DNA of 64,000 nt, from NCBI GenBank assembly GCA_035048485.1, contig CM068590.1, positions 11,025,329 to 11,089,328 of the forward strand. Reading direction: 5' to 3'. Both the position numbers and the translations under genes were made by a program. Under the pieces are notes generated by a model. The model searched no databases. It was not told the DNA's origin and saw only the letters and a list, made by a program, of their open reading frames with translations. The stretch is from Pteria penguin (taxonomy: Eukaryota; Mollusca; Bivalvia; Pterioida; Pteriidae). Shown in pieces: positions 40,901-44,860 of the stretch; position 1 is the first letter of the stretch, and every line of letters starts with the position of its first letter.

Positions 40901-41885
40901 TTCGTTTGAATTTTCTGTGCTGTTGTTTGAAATGCGTAGCATTTTGACCGCGTTCTGACCCAATTTGATTAGAATGTCTTGAAAAAAGAGTGAAAATGAT
41001 ATAAAGGTAAGGCATCAGCATTTGTAAAAATGACCATTCAGTCTAACATAAACGATATTCTTTAGCACCGTCGATTCTAAAATCAATCTAAGTAGAAGCC
41101 AGATTTTGCAAATCGAAAGGCTAAACTGTGAACGAAAGATTTTCAAAACTTGAGCTGTCAGGAATCTGCTCGGAAGGGTTAGATCTAATAATTTCAAAAT
41201 GACATCATAACTATTCTGCATATTGGTCTGGTCTAAATTTCTTCTGTTGCTTCACTTAGACGACTAACAAAAATAAAAGCTACTCAAACAAAGCTACGAA
41301 ATAGCACAAATAAGATCTTCACTAGGATGTTTCATGATGAATACATAGGTATTGATGGACACCATGGCATTCCCCTTTCGAGAATGGTACAATATGAAAT
41401 TCTGAAAAACTACAATACACATTGTTGCCATTTTACCGATCTGAAAAATTATCTATACACCCCAACACGTGTTTCAATGGAACATGAGTAACAGTTATAT
41501 ACTAACGAGAGACGCTAACGTTCCCCAACACCTGATCTCAACCCATTTGTTTTCGGCATTTATTTAGGACCCAATATATATAATTACTTGCCCCAAGCTA
41601 GGTATTATACTTTTTGTAAATATTTCTTTATGGTCACACCACACCAATAACATAAATAAATAAATAAACCACTTCAAATTTAGTCAAAGCATGAGGGCAA
41701 GGTCATGATATTCACGATTTCTTTATTTTTTTAAATTTTTTCATATTTCTCTGAAATTAGAAATTAACAATTTTACTCACAAAGCCACTGCTCTGTTCAT
41801 TAATCCTTATCCCAGTCTGCAGTAATCTTTTCACATCCTCTACATCGTTTCTAATTATCGCTTTAATCAATTCTGGTGATGCCAT
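1842..41885 (-). CDS. Ankyrin-repeat protein gene, multi-exon, one repeat per exon (whole locus span)
   Basis: This entry gives the extent of the gene; exons are listed separately. Ten intact coding exons are visible, plus two decayed ones at the low end. The ATG exon codes 35 residues and the other nine code 33 residues each, all joining in phase 0, so any subset splices in frame. Ankyrin repeats are 33-residue helix-turn-helix modules that bind other proteins; here each shows TPLH-like starts and a LLLDMKADVN-like second helix and loop. There is no signal peptide or membrane segment in the first exon, so an intracellular protein is expected. No terminal exon with a second domain is identified. 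The partner and role are unknown. Genes like this are widespread and expanded in bivalves. Confidence 0.75.
2353..3257. repeat. 31-bp minisatellite, about 29 copies
   Basis: Tandem copies of a 31-bp unit, GATCACCTCAGGCCACAGTG followed by AAATAGATACA, with scattered substitutions and variant classes (GGCCACAG, GGTTACAG, GGCTACAG, GACCACAG). The unit length is not a multiple of three and all frames are closed, so it is non-coding. It lies inside the low-coordinate end of the ankyrin gene, between decayed exons. Confidence 0.93.
3384..3652. repeat. Second 31-bp minisatellite block
   Basis: About nine further copies of the same 31-bp unit, one of them truncated. The blocks are separated by a unique spacer (3258-3383). 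That spacer and the sequence after this block (3653-3770) match each other closely, including ACAGCAATTGACGAACGGCC and a region ending in TATCAC or CATCAC. The array and its flank were therefore duplicated together. Confidence 0.88.
3771..4414. other. Ankyrin-unit intron with degenerate modules
   Basis: This is intron of the ankyrin gene. A short inverted repeat (ATAATTTCTAAAAAATGAAT near 3805 and its complement near 3855) can form a hairpin. Around 3900-3960, on the minus strand, a YPE-like half-repeat module is recognisable but broken by a stop. Confidence 0.45.
4415..4512 (-). pseudogene. Ankyrin exon, 98 bp, one base short (frame-breaking)
   Basis: The minus strand shows a donor GTGAGT and a body reading DWTPLYVAVKFYHPY, then VIKLLLDMKVDVNGKKK, a clear ankyrin repeat. 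Acceptor to donor is 98 bp instead of 99: one base of the usual AATGATTGG start is lost directly after the splice acceptor, and that acceptor (ATATAAG) also differs from TATGCAG elsewhere. Splicing it in would shift the frame, so this exon is probably dead, or else it ends the reading frame. Confidence 0.75.
4872..4938 (-). pseudogene. Half-ankyrin exon-like module
   Basis: On the minus strand this reads EDCFKKYLELLQNYPELPEV, then QM and a stop, with GTGAGT overlapping the stop and AAAG upstream as a possible acceptor. It resembles the second helix of an ankyrin repeat. Related but broken modules (LLDKYPDISEV-like) occur twice in each intron unit, for example near 2020, 6350, 28140, 30840, 31570 and 31870. 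I read them as remains of a second ancestral exon type. The splice borders are uncertain. Confidence 0.4.
4939..6159. other. Ankyrin-unit intron, repeated modules
   Basis: Intron made of blocks that recur in every unit: the CAATTATGTAATACCATCCAC block (near 5440), the TTGATTGCA... ATGCATCGACTTCAAAAAT block (near 5060 and 5830), and the GATCCCTCTACAG block (near 5130 and 5890). The blocks occur in the same order in the other units, so exon and intron were copied together. Confidence 0.7.
6160..6258 (-). CDS. Ankyrin exon (99 bp)
   Basis: One 33-residue repeat starting NYSTPLHLATEHKHRD, then VIKLLLDIKANINARNK. Donor GTGAGT and an acceptor with TTTGCAG; both ends are phase 0. Differences from the array consensus are Leu-Ala-Thr in the first helix and Ile-Lys-Ala-Asn-Ile-Asn in the loop. 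All core positions of the repeat are kept. Confidence 0.85.
7136..7900. other. Ankyrin-unit intron, repeated modules
   Basis: Same block order as the other units (TATGTAATATCATCCAC near 7335, CTGATTGCAGAGTTGTTTTCG near 7655, ATCCCTCTACAGCGG near 7710). No exon is found until 7955. Confidence 0.65.
7955..8053 (-). CDS. Ankyrin exon (99 bp)
   Basis: One repeat starting KNSTPLHVAAQHNHPD, then VIKLLLDMKADVNARMK. Acceptor TATGCAG and donor GTGAGTAAGAAG, phase 0 at both ends. It is the last clean exon before the 8.1-26.9 kb island; its next neighbour upstream on the minus strand is at 27942-28040. If both are used, the intron between them is about 19.9 kb. Confidence 0.87.
8090..9500. other. AT-rich flank of the foreign island, no gene seen
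   Basis: This sequence is unlike the ankyrin introns and has no ankyrin-unit blocks. It contains CCATGGTAACC (near 8230) and an AT-rich low-complexity run. No supported coding sequence. Confidence 0.45.
9508..9984 (+). repeat. Dispersed repeat with CTCACCTGA / TCAGGTGAG ends
   Basis: It starts AAGCTCACCTGAACC and ends ACTCAGGTGAGCAGTATG, so the ends are inverted. The interior has the GTGACCTTGACGTTTGACCT motif and a second diverged internal copy. It is a non-coding member of the family also seen at 24403-26005. Probably a non-autonomous DNA element of molluscs, which is inference from the ends. Confidence 0.6.
10012..10325 (+). repeat. Dispersed repeat with CCCCGC / TGGGGACC ends
   Basis: The block starts TTCCCCGCTTTTTGCAAAGC and ends AAGCTGGGGACCACAA. 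The interior has TGACCTTGACTGTGACTTTTG and two CTTTTTAACC blocks about 130 bp apart. Non-coding; it belongs to the same broad class of TGACCTTGA-bearing repeats. Confidence 0.5.
10465..10792 (+). pseudogene. Exon 1 of decayed uncharacterised invertebrate multi-copy gene (Cys-rich)
   Basis: An open frame of about 110 residues with a Cys/His cluster (VCQNHRHKLGIGWSCSKMCS, then LCYTKK) ends at a GT donor in CAGGTATG. The frame continues in phase into the next exon (GSG joined to VCVKC). I recognise it as the cysteine-rich start of a long uncharacterised protein family repeated many times in mollusc and cnidarian genomes. I cannot give it a firm name. Later exons at 11045, 13880, 19538, 20568, 21040 and 21680 follow in the expected family order on the same strand. 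The later ones carry stops and frameshifts, so the whole locus is dead or dying although its introns are kept. Confidence 0.55.
11045..11115 (+). pseudogene. Exon 2 of the decayed Cys-rich family gene
   Basis: After a TTTCAG acceptor it reads VCVKCRSNVIKEMESYQNKE, in phase with the preceding exon. The CxxC completes the Cys-rich head. The 3' border is uncertain because the frame runs on to a stop near 11143. Confidence 0.5.
11144..12930. other. AT-rich intron-like sequence, no gene seen
   Basis: No supported coding segment. A short near-duplicate occurs at about 11430-11480 (TGTCACATTCAGTGGAT twice). A weak inverted pair, ATACCCTCGATATAT near 12570 and TATATCGAGGGAATAT near 12745, brackets about 190 bp and may be a small MITE. 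Confidence 0.4.
12940..13096. mobile_element. Small MITE with CAGTGGC ends
   Basis: 157 bp bounded by CAGTGGCGGATTTA and its partial inverse GGATTGGCCACTG, with a C/T-rich interior (GGGGTCGCTCCCCC). Such CAGTGGC-ended small elements are common in animal genomes and usually belong to hAT-type families. The flanks (AATATCTA and ATATAAAT) do not form a clear duplicate, so the superfamily stays open. Confidence 0.5.
13547..13790 (-). pseudogene. Remnant of a second repeated invertebrate family (FTLDHMNYARW motif)
   Basis: The minus strand codes a run with FTLDHMNYARWLLIHIQDVL followed by LHPDVYDD. A motif of the form ALDHxNYARW followed by HPDV is the hallmark of an uncharacterised protein family repeated in cnidarian and mollusc genomes, often next to other mobile-type genes. 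Here only the segment from about KIDISWYYLFF onward matches. The frame stops at 13547, where the family would continue, so it is a fragment. It is on the opposite strand to the surrounding decayed gene and touches its next exon, which points to a separate insertion or a fragment carried by rearrangement. No function is assigned. Confidence 0.5.
13880..14819 (+). pseudogene. Exon 3 region of the decayed Cys-rich family gene
   Basis: Several frames together read as one family segment. There is an STIANNDSQGSERIP start after an AG, then VSDWGTQRQILSLVATDFSL, then DRFLDF, and then a clean stretch from 14453 (DIPFGENHLKLSSGQIIDVP ... GLDNYAADGAKSFEDI). The end, near AKQYLKMEYK, meets a GTAAAT donor at 14820. 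I count at least one in-frame stop (near 14008) and several frameshifts (near 14230, 14455 and 14760). The order and motifs (KLSSGQ, YAADGAK) are those of the family. It cannot give a full protein as written. Confidence 0.6.
14822..15289. other. Intron-like sequence, no gene seen
   Basis: AT-rich, lying between the GT donor at 14820 and the left end of the 15290-19282 element. No coding segment. Confidence 0.4.
16560..16862 (+). repeat. Dispersed repeat with CCGCCACCGAAG / TGTCCGTCCGTCTG head
   Basis: It starts TACCCGCCACCGAAGTTGTG and a CTGTCCGTCCGTCTGTCTGT run, and contains GAAAGGTCAAGGTCAAACG. This kind of repeat, with a tandem GTCCGTCC head and TCAAGGTCA inside, is common in bivalve DNA. 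Any open frame across it is incidental. Confidence 0.5.
16863..17057 (+). mobile_element. Penelope-type 3' end fragment, diverged
   Basis: It matches the 3' tails at 33.5-34.1 kb and 58.8-59.1 kb through GGTTAAACACACCATTTGGT, AAATGACCGTCCTAAGTCGG, and a final CTGAGCCAGTAAC. It is shorter and more diverged than the others, so older. Orientation is plus. Confidence 0.65.
17155..17340. repeat. TTCGTGGAT-type MITE
   Basis: The interior has repeated TTCGTGGAT and its inverse ATCCACGAA (near 17200, 17248 and 17305), giving a loosely palindromic 180-bp block. Non-coding. Confidence 0.45.
17480..17715. repeat. CGATCG-rich element end
   Basis: The block is dense in CGATCG, CGTACGAT and GATCGTGCGAT words, far above its surroundings, and ends GATCCGGTGTCACTGGGGC. 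It looks like the subterminal array of a DNA transposon; I see no matching partner end in the window. Confidence 0.4.
18470..19010 (+). repeat. Tandem-like ~130-bp repeat with CATGACCTTGAAC / CAAGGTCA
   Basis: Four imperfect copies of a block containing GTCATGACCTTGAACCAAA, then GTCAAAGGTCAAGGT, then TATATTTCAGTTGTATGAAT and TGTTCCTTTT. Spacing is about 120-140 bp. Non-coding. Confidence 0.55.
19538..19765 (+). pseudogene. Exon 4 of the decayed Cys-rich family gene
   Basis: It follows a TTTCAG acceptor and ends at CAG/GTATAA. Frames read HISNQSEVAEHCCQYALG, then DISCDHLHITSCNNCIGLVN, then QIVFESDDQRDN. In the family this position has a conserved CDH followed by CxxC, seen here as CDHLHITSCNNC. 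One stop and frame changes (near 19600) break it. The intron before it is the one enlarged by the 15290-19282 element. Confidence 0.6.
19850..20060 (+). repeat. Short dispersed repeat fragment
   Basis: It has a CTTTTTACAGGGAAGCGATAG block and a CCTTGACCTTGAAATCTTATA motif of the same class as the other TGACCTTGA repeats. No coding. Confidence 0.35.
20224..20505 (+). repeat. Dispersed repeat, GTCCGGGCCATAAC type
   Basis: It starts GGAGGGGATATAGTAACACC, passes through TTGTCCGGGCCATAACTTT and TCTCAAGGTCAAGGTCACAA, and ends ACGCTTAGCGTTGCTCTTGT. A related end (CTAGGCGTTGCTCTTG) closes the repeat at 23296-23975. Non-coding. Confidence 0.55.
20568..20720 (+). pseudogene. Exon 5 of the decayed Cys-rich family gene
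   Basis: The acceptor is TTTTAG and the donor CAG/GTTAGG. Across frames it reads EEWKKRILRSVNQDLVRFDT, then ENEIYIERDWAMNFLPMVFR. The motif DWAMxFLPM is the hallmark of this family at this point. At least one frameshift lies near 20575 and another near 20645. Confidence 0.62.
21040..21620 (+). pseudogene. Exon 6 region: RNase-H-like core of the decayed family gene
   Basis: Frames read YTVVHLFDNATQDALTSNAI, then a degenerate RSHNAGCF-like piece (near 21165), then EVDRNDFADPQGGKSICDGR, then TVRKYVNEGNDVRIASEFLD. In the family the middle piece is usually SDNAGCYH, and the next has DPQGGK followed by CDR. The spacing of these acidic positions looks like a ribonuclease-H-like nuclease core, which is my inference. 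The Asp of SDNAG appears replaced by His in this copy. The clean open part is 21240-21530; frame changes occur before it and a stop follows. Confidence 0.62.
21680..22300 (+). pseudogene. Exon 7 region: C2H2 finger and C-terminal part of the decayed family gene
   Basis: From 21729 it reads FSCTEPQCKATFSKYGNLMH, then HMDIANH, which gives C-x4-C-x12-H-x5-H and so a C2H2 zinc finger. GWALNSKIKIKRYNENQKQF follows, then a stop. In another frame from 22114 there is SVDEFLSANQIASYFSRLCL, then EEDFEAAKF. The order finger, GWALK-like, ENQK, SxDEFLxxxQIxSYFSR is that of the family's C-terminus. At least one stop (near 22012) and one frameshift (near 22110) are present, so the protein is broken. Confidence 0.65.
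22430..22685 (+). repeat. Dispersed repeat with G-tract head and TTTTGACCTTGACAATG
   Basis: A G-run at 22429-22437 is followed by TCTGTGTGTTCGTTTGTCTG, CATTAACCTTTGCTATAACT and TGACCTTTTGACCTTGACAA. It ends GTTTCAAGAACACAACTTGT. Non-coding, and related to the repeats at 10012 and 20224. Confidence 0.5.
22690..23290. other. AT-rich, no gene seen
   Basis: Runs of T and a few TACATGTA words; nothing else. Confidence 0.45.
23296..23975 (+). repeat. Dispersed repeat with ~160-bp internal tandem units
   Basis: The head is ACACCAGTCACAAGACGGGA then GTCCGTGTGTCCGTCCGTCC. After it, a unit with GGGTATGATTGTTTTGGTTT, CCCTTGAACTTAGAAATTTT and TCTGCAGTCTT repeats about four times; CTGCAGTC lies at 23393, 23553 and 23717, with a diverged fourth near 23874. 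It ends GCTAGGCGTTGCTCTTGGAA. Short open frames crossing it are incidental. Confidence 0.65.
24059..24225 (+). mobile_element. tRNA-derived SINE with (AACC)n tail, copy 1
   Basis: It has a Pol III A box in GGTGTAGTGGTTAAGCGC and a B box GGTTCGATTCC, about 32 bases apart, as in a tRNA gene. A non-tRNA body follows (GTTTAAGAGGTTGGTAACCT, AAGCGACGTAAAACACC), with an AACC-type tail. The target duplication ACATGTTATG flanks it at 24049-24058 and 24226-24235. SINEs of this kind are copied by the machinery of a partner LINE. It codes no protein, and the open frame on the opposite strand is incidental. A second copy is at 63139-63322. Confidence 0.88.
24403..26005 (+). mobile_element. Dispersed element with GGCTCACCTGAGCC / TCAGGTGAGC ends
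   Basis: It starts TTGGCTCACCTGAGCCTAAA followed by a GTCCGTCCGTCG run, and ends ACTCAGGTGAGCGATATAGG, then CCCAATTCGGCCTCTTG. The ends are inverted. The interior contains two related halves (TGTTTTTAGTTAGTTGATAT near 24797, and a diverged copy near 25256), so it is composite. No transposase. This end pair is very common in bivalve genomes. Confidence 0.68.
26010..26870. other. AT-rich flank of the foreign island, no gene seen
   Basis: Very AT-rich sequence with GTTGCTATAGCAACAGTTTT near 26687, a perfect short palindrome. No coding segment. Confidence 0.45.
26875..28080. repeat. Diverged copy of the intron/exon unit duplicated at 32170 and 36460
   Basis: From GGGAAACTTTGTTGCCATGG onward this region runs parallel to 32170-33330 and 36460-37620 through the intron blocks and into an ankyrin exon, with many substitutions and small gaps. 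It is therefore an older copy of the same unit. At 32167 the parallel begins abruptly inside another intron block, so that is a recombination joint. Confidence 0.75.
27942..28040 (-). CDS. Ankyrin exon (99 bp)
   Basis: Reads NDWTPLYVAAKHNHSD, then VIKLLFDMKADVNARNK. Tyr replaces His in TPLH, and Phe replaces Leu in the second helix. Acceptor TATGCAG, donor GTGAGTAAGAAG, phase 0. It is the first exon after the 8.1-26.9 kb island (on the high side). Confidence 0.87.
28949..29047 (-). CDS. Ankyrin exon (99 bp)
   Basis: Reads NDWTPLHVAVRHNHPG, then VIKLLLDMKADVNARNK. All consensus positions are present. The donor is GTGAGTTAGAAG and the acceptor TATGCAG, phase 0 at both ends. The intron to the next exon down (27942-28040) is about 0.9 kb. 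Confidence 0.88.
29480..30600. other. Intron of the ankyrin gene, unique sequence, no exon seen
   Basis: Apart from a short intron-unit piece near 29400-29480, this stretch does not match the ankyrin units and shows no splice-bounded repeat. Overlapping open frames on both strands around 30162-30492 have no recognisable protein character. Confidence 0.45.
30629..30727 (-). CDS. Ankyrin exon (99 bp)
   Basis: Reads NDWTPLQVAARNNHPD, then VIKLLLEMKADVNAQAE. Gln replaces the usual His of TPLH and Glu replaces Asp in LLLDM. Acceptor TATACAG, donor GTGAGTAGG, phase 0. Confidence 0.87.
31354..31452 (-). CDS. Ankyrin exon (99 bp)
   Basis: Reads NDCTPLHVAAVHNHLD, then VIKLLLDMKADVNAQEN. Cys takes the usual Trp position. 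Acceptor TATGCAG and donor GTGAGTAAG, phase 0. It lies 82 bp below the left border of the 4.29-kb tandem duplication, so it was not copied with it. Confidence 0.88.
33193..33291 (-). CDS. Ankyrin exon (99 bp), copy 1 of the tandem pair
   Basis: Reads DGWTPLHFAAYCNNSD, then IIKLLLDRKANVNAKEN, phase 0, acceptor TATGCAG, donor GTGAGTAAAAAGG. Base for base it is the same as 37483-37581. It differs from other repeats by Phe in TPLHF, Tyr-Cys in the first turn, and Arg and Asn in RKANVN. If both copies are real and used, the protein has two identical repeats in a row. Confidence 0.87.
33466..34113 (+). mobile_element. 5'-truncated Penelope-type retroelement, 3' end (copy 1)
   Basis: Plus-strand coding from about 33466 reads RQYDIEIIKKTIGL, then LCRLLLERCTLTNRAVGTI, and a stop at about 33601. 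This is the C-terminus of the reverse transcriptase found complete on the minus strand at 59316-59792. After it comes the shared 3' untranslated tail (TTTGTTTGGCTTTTGTCAAA, AAATGACCGTCCTAAGTCGG, CTGAGCCAGTAACTCCTC). Only the last ~650 bp are present, as expected for 5' truncation on insertion. Confidence 0.75.
34113..34598 (+). repeat. LTR-like block with TATA and AATAAA (copy 1)
   Basis: It starts TTTTATGTATTTGTATCTAC and matches 931-1275 through GGCGGCAATATTATCTAGGT and GACCGGCTGCTCGCATAGAG. A TATA-like ACTATATATAG (near 34272) is followed by CAGTAGTAC, then AATAAA (near 34439), and a possible LTR end GACGTTACA at about 34590-34598. The next bases are GGTGGTGGCACAGCG, a sequence that could serve as a primer-binding site. 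TATA then AATAAA then ACA and TGGTGGCA is the order of an LTR and its downstream site. No second LTR is seen, so the call is tentative. Confidence 0.45.
34599..35820 (+). other. Unassigned sequence after the LTR-like block (copy 1)
   Basis: Possible leader and internal start of an LTR element. Small plus-strand frames have Cys-rich pieces: ECRNCFNNFVKENNTF, then YYKCNCQIETV (34802-34993), and a WCPLCGHRTLAI piece near 35255-35300. They are short, lack a supported ATG, and match nothing I recognise. The segment has an identical copy at 38888-40109. Confidence 0.35.
37483..37581 (-). CDS. Ankyrin exon (99 bp), copy 2 of the tandem pair
   Basis: Identical to 33193-33291 in all 99 bases, including both splice signals. 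Its next exon up is 40570-40668 and its next exon down is its own copy about 4.2 kb away. Confidence 0.86.
37755..38402 (+). mobile_element. 5'-truncated Penelope-type retroelement, 3' end (copy 2)
   Basis: Duplicate of 33466-34113 by the 4.29-kb event, with the same truncation point and tail. This is not a separate insertion. Confidence 0.75.
38402..38887 (+). repeat. LTR-like block with TATA and AATAAA (copy 2)
   Basis: Duplicate of 34113-34598. Same TATA-like ACTATATATAG, AATAAA and TACAGGTGGTGGCACAGCG order. Confidence 0.45.
38888..40243 (+). other. Unassigned sequence after the LTR-like block (copy 2) and beyond
   Basis: Up to 40109 it duplicates 34599-35820. From 40110 it continues with sequence absent from copy 1, so copy 2 probably shows the original right-hand continuation. 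No recognisable gag or other domain appears before the ankyrin exon at 40570. Confidence 0.35.
40247..40363 (+). repeat. 60-bp tandem duplication, in frame
   Basis: The block TTTATTTTCCCGCCAAGCGT, then GCGAGTTCTAGGTTGGATCA, is repeated once with a 60-bp period. The frame across it (40202-40441) stays open for 79 residues, with a hydrophobic start (MKLLFLSFEIIIWSF) and a 20-residue repeat. Because the period is a multiple of three, an open frame is kept for free. No family is recognised and a gene is doubtful. Confidence 0.6.
40570..40668 (-). CDS. Ankyrin exon (99 bp), first full repeat
   Basis: Reads VNNSPLHVAIRYGRIH, then IIQLLLDEKADVNTKGR. The acceptor is TTAAAG and the donor GTAAGT, both phase 0. 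It is the most diverged of the array (SPLH, RYGRIH, DEKADVN), as expected for the N-terminal capping repeat, and its surrounding intron does not share the repeated blocks, so it was not part of the unit amplification. Confidence 0.85.
40700..41770. other. First intron of the ankyrin gene, no exon seen
   Basis: Unique AT-rich sequence with no ankyrin-unit blocks. No supported coding. Confidence 0.5.
41781..41885 (-). CDS. First coding exon of the ankyrin-repeat gene (35 codons)
   Basis: The minus strand starts at ATGGCATCACC and codes MASPELIKAIIRND, then VEDVKRLLQTGIRINEQSSG, then F, followed by the donor GTGAGT in phase 0. Helix-turn-helix with LLQTG is the usual N-terminal ankyrin cap. The ATG has a G at +4. 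Directly upstream is TTCTTTATTATTAG, a good acceptor, so the ATG may be the first codon after a 5' untranslated exon, or the mRNA may start nearby. The AAT microsatellite lies 24 bp upstream. Confidence 0.82.
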
Positions 41886-41908
41886 CTAATAATAAAGAAT
41901 ATAGCCAG

Positions 41909-41957
<49 letters not shown>
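41909..41957. repeat. (AAT)n microsatellite
   Basis: An uninterrupted AAT run of about 16 units just upstream of the start codon of the ankyrin gene. It may vary in length between individuals. Confidence 0.95.
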
Positions 41958-41958
<1 letters not shown>

Positions 41959-42226
41959 GAGAACACAGCGACTTTAACTCTACTAGAGTCTCTAGTGGAT
42001 CCGGCACGATTTTGTGAAACATAGATTCTGATTTTTTTTTTTTTTTTTTTTTCACGGGTAGTTTCCTTATAGACGTGCAGACGACTCAAATGTCATTGAC
42101 AACGTCATATAGCTTTCTCAAAATGAATAAAATGATTCATCTGTAGACTTCTATAATGGAATGGACACGTAGAATGGTTTTACGATGCTACTGATTGCAA
42201 ATTTCTAGATTAAAAAAAAAAAATTT

Positions 42227-42256
42227 CATTTATTTATTTATTTATTTATTTATTGT
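42227..42256. repeat. (TTTA)n microsatellite
   Basis: About seven TTTA units followed by T-rich and C-rich low-complexity sequence. Open frames over it are incidental. Confidence 0.9.
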
Positions 42257-42339
42257 TTTGGTTTTTTTGGTGTTGTTTTTCTTTATGTTCCCGCGTCTAT
42301 GCCGGAGCTATTGTGTGAGCGTCCCCCCCCCCCTAGCCA

Positions 42340-42520
42340 GAACACCCCCCCCCCGGCTGTCCTACTCTAGAGTGAGAATTCCCCCGGAGATCCTACTCTA
42401 GAGTCTGACTCTTGAGAGAGAATTCCCCGGGGAAGGCTGGCTCTAAAACAGAAGCTTCCCCCCTGTGGAAGTCTCACTCTACAACTTCCTATGGAGTGAT
42501 CGTTCCCCCCGAAAATAATA
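42340..42520. repeat. C-rich block with repeated CTACTCTAGAGT
   Basis: Four imperfect units of about 35-50 bp with CCTACTCTAGAGT or a variant, then GAATTCCCC or GCTTCCCCCC. It differs in base composition from its AT-rich surroundings. No coding. Confidence 0.5.
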
Positions 42521-42754
42521 TATTACGTCCTGTCCATGGCATACTAACAACATAAGTACGTCGTGGTCGCGTTTTTGCAGTAATAACAGTTTAAGGATTT
42601 GTATTGTAACACCGTAACACGGACAAACTTTTATTGTCGTATTGGAATGACTAACCGGGCGGAGCATACCTCTGTTGGTGGTCGAGCGCTCGCCAAGCCG
42701 GTGTCTGTCTTTCGGATGAGACAGTTATAACCGATGTCCGCTGTCATGGCAGAC

Positions 42755-43240
42755 GTGGCACGTGTAGGGTAGTGCTTCGCGTTGGATCTTAAGGTGTTGT
42801 GTATGCGACGAAATAGACAAGTCGACGAGATGTTTTATCTTGAATAAAACCCTCAAGACAGCAAGGCAGTGGTGGCGTCGTTTGCTATGAAAGAGGAGAC
42901 TTGGCATCTACGATGATTGAAATCAAGTTTAAGTCTAATAATTCGTTTTCCCGATGTACGTTTATACCCAGATTCCCCAAAGGTCAAATCTTACTATTAT
43001 CACTGTCATACTCCACGAAGTCACCTGGTGCAACATACGTTTATATATCAAGAATAATCGACACAACTACAACTAGTAAGAGTTTACTACAGTCTATCAT
43101 AATAGACTGTTGACCATGAGATGGTTAAGAGTTCACATGAAAGTTAAACAATACAGTCACTCGGTCACCCTAACCACTACAGGTACACAGCTTTCGGTAA
43201 ATCAATGGGTTGATCAATGAGTGGGTCCAGGGGTGGTAGC
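42755..43240 (+). repeat. 480-bp dispersed repeat, copy 1
   Basis: Matches 62186-62640 in the same orientation: TGTAGGGTAGTGCTTCGCGT, then GGTGTTGTGTATGCGACGAA, GACTTGGCATCTACGATGAT and GACCATGAGATGGTTAAGAG. A shared short frame (CTTGGCATCTACGATGAT region, STMIEIKFKS) is kept in both, but frames part after about 15 codons, so I do not call a gene. Confidence 0.75.
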
Positions 43241-43452
43241 CCGCTACCTTACATCCGAGTGTCTGTGTAACATGTTGTGACTGTATATAATTCAATGGGT
43301 GGATCCACGGGTAGCGTATTCATTGCGTAGTACCCCGCTTTCTTACATCCCTCCCCATGCTACTAGAAAAAAATCCTGGTAGGATATTTTCTTTAAACGA
43401 GTGTTTGCGTAACAGGTTGTGGTTATGTTGACCCATAATCTGGAATCTGCAC

Positions 43453-43585
43453 TGTCCACGTTAATCGATATATACATGTTGAATCCTCGTGCAATTCAGT
43501 GTCCACGTGAATCGATATACACATGTTGAATCCTCAAGCAATTCAATGTCCACGGTAATTAATATAGAAAGGTTGAAATCCCAGC
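43453..43585. repeat. 47-bp tandem repeat, 2.8 copies
   Basis: TGTCCACG starts copies at 43453, 43500 and 43547, each with AATCGATATACACATGTTGA or a variant. Non-coding. Confidence 0.85.
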
Positions 43586-43589
43586 ACCA

Positions 43590-44860
43590 ATAATGTAACA
43601 ATAACGAATTTGTTCAATCAACTGAAGATCAGCGTGTCTCTCGATATATCACTATTTACAGTTTAATACCATAAGAACAGGGGTCGTTGTCTCAACCCAT
43701 GCCCAAGTTTGTATCATCTGGTAATTTGACCATCTAACACAGTTTTATATTTTTCTATATTTTGTAAAATTTATTTCTGGAAGCCATTTAACATCTTTTC
43801 AAATTACAGTTCCCCTGCTATTCTAATATTTTTGGTAAATGCCTAAGCAAAACTATTTATTACTTAAACACTTTCCTTTAATCAATTTAAGACCTTAAGC
43901 TATTTGGCAAATAGTGTCACGTTCAGGTTGTCTTGAGTAAATCGAATTCATCCTTCGGCCAGCTTTATTTAGGTAAGTCTACACCTTTCAATTAGCAATT
44001 TCTTTGATGTTAATTAATCACAATTAATGTCAAACTAGCGGATTGCGGGTACTATTGTTATACCCACGCTATACTTATCTTTTTAGTAGAGGCCAACGAC
44101 AGGGTAATTATATACAATTAAATCATTAATGTGATTATTTCCCTACTTTGATCGCTACCTTGACCAACCCGCATAAGTTCAAATCCCCAACACGTTAGTT
44201 TCATGCTGGATTAGATGGAATAAAGACGCAGAAAATTATACTTATCTTTGGTCATATTTTACAGGTAGGAAACTTTCATTGTTTGAAATATAATATATTT
44301 TCGTTCAACGTTTTTACTTCTATATCCATTCATTTACTCATCTAAATTATTCTCTACGTATTATCTGCTTCATTTAGCTCATTGTAACGTTCCTTTAGAT
44401 AATCTTGCAGTTTTTCATTTCTATCATGAAATTATTCATCACAAATTTTAATGTCAAATTCCGTTATAAAGATTTGTTTATATTTTCCCTGCTTTGAAAT
44501 TCTTAATTTTTGTGTGTAACATTCCGGAAACTTAGATACTGAACTTGTTCTTATCTTAGACATTTGATCAAAATTTCCGACCATGTTAATAATGATCTAC
44601 CAATTATCAAATTTGTAAGTGTTGAAAGACTTTATATTTTGTAATCTTGCATCAATTTGGCAACATATCCTATTTTTATGCAATTATTCAAATTATCATA
44701 TTTTGTTTGACCCTCTCATATCTTTTACTTTAAGTAATCTAGATCTACTTACTCATTTCTATTTCTATAGATATATTTATCTTCAGTTATTTAAGAAATC
44801 AGTATCTATTTATTCATTTTATTTAGTTCATTTTTAAAGTCAAAATGCGCCTTGTGAATT
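43590..44860. other. AT-rich, no gene seen; contains a 70-bp repeat shared with 50.1 kb
   Basis: At 44203-44276 there is GTTTCATGCTGGATTAGATG, GGAATAAA and CTTTGGTCATATTTTACAG, matching 50090-50151. Both have AATAAA and end in TTTTACAG, like the end of an LTR or a retroposon. The flanks are not alike. Nothing else is identified. Confidence 0.45.
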
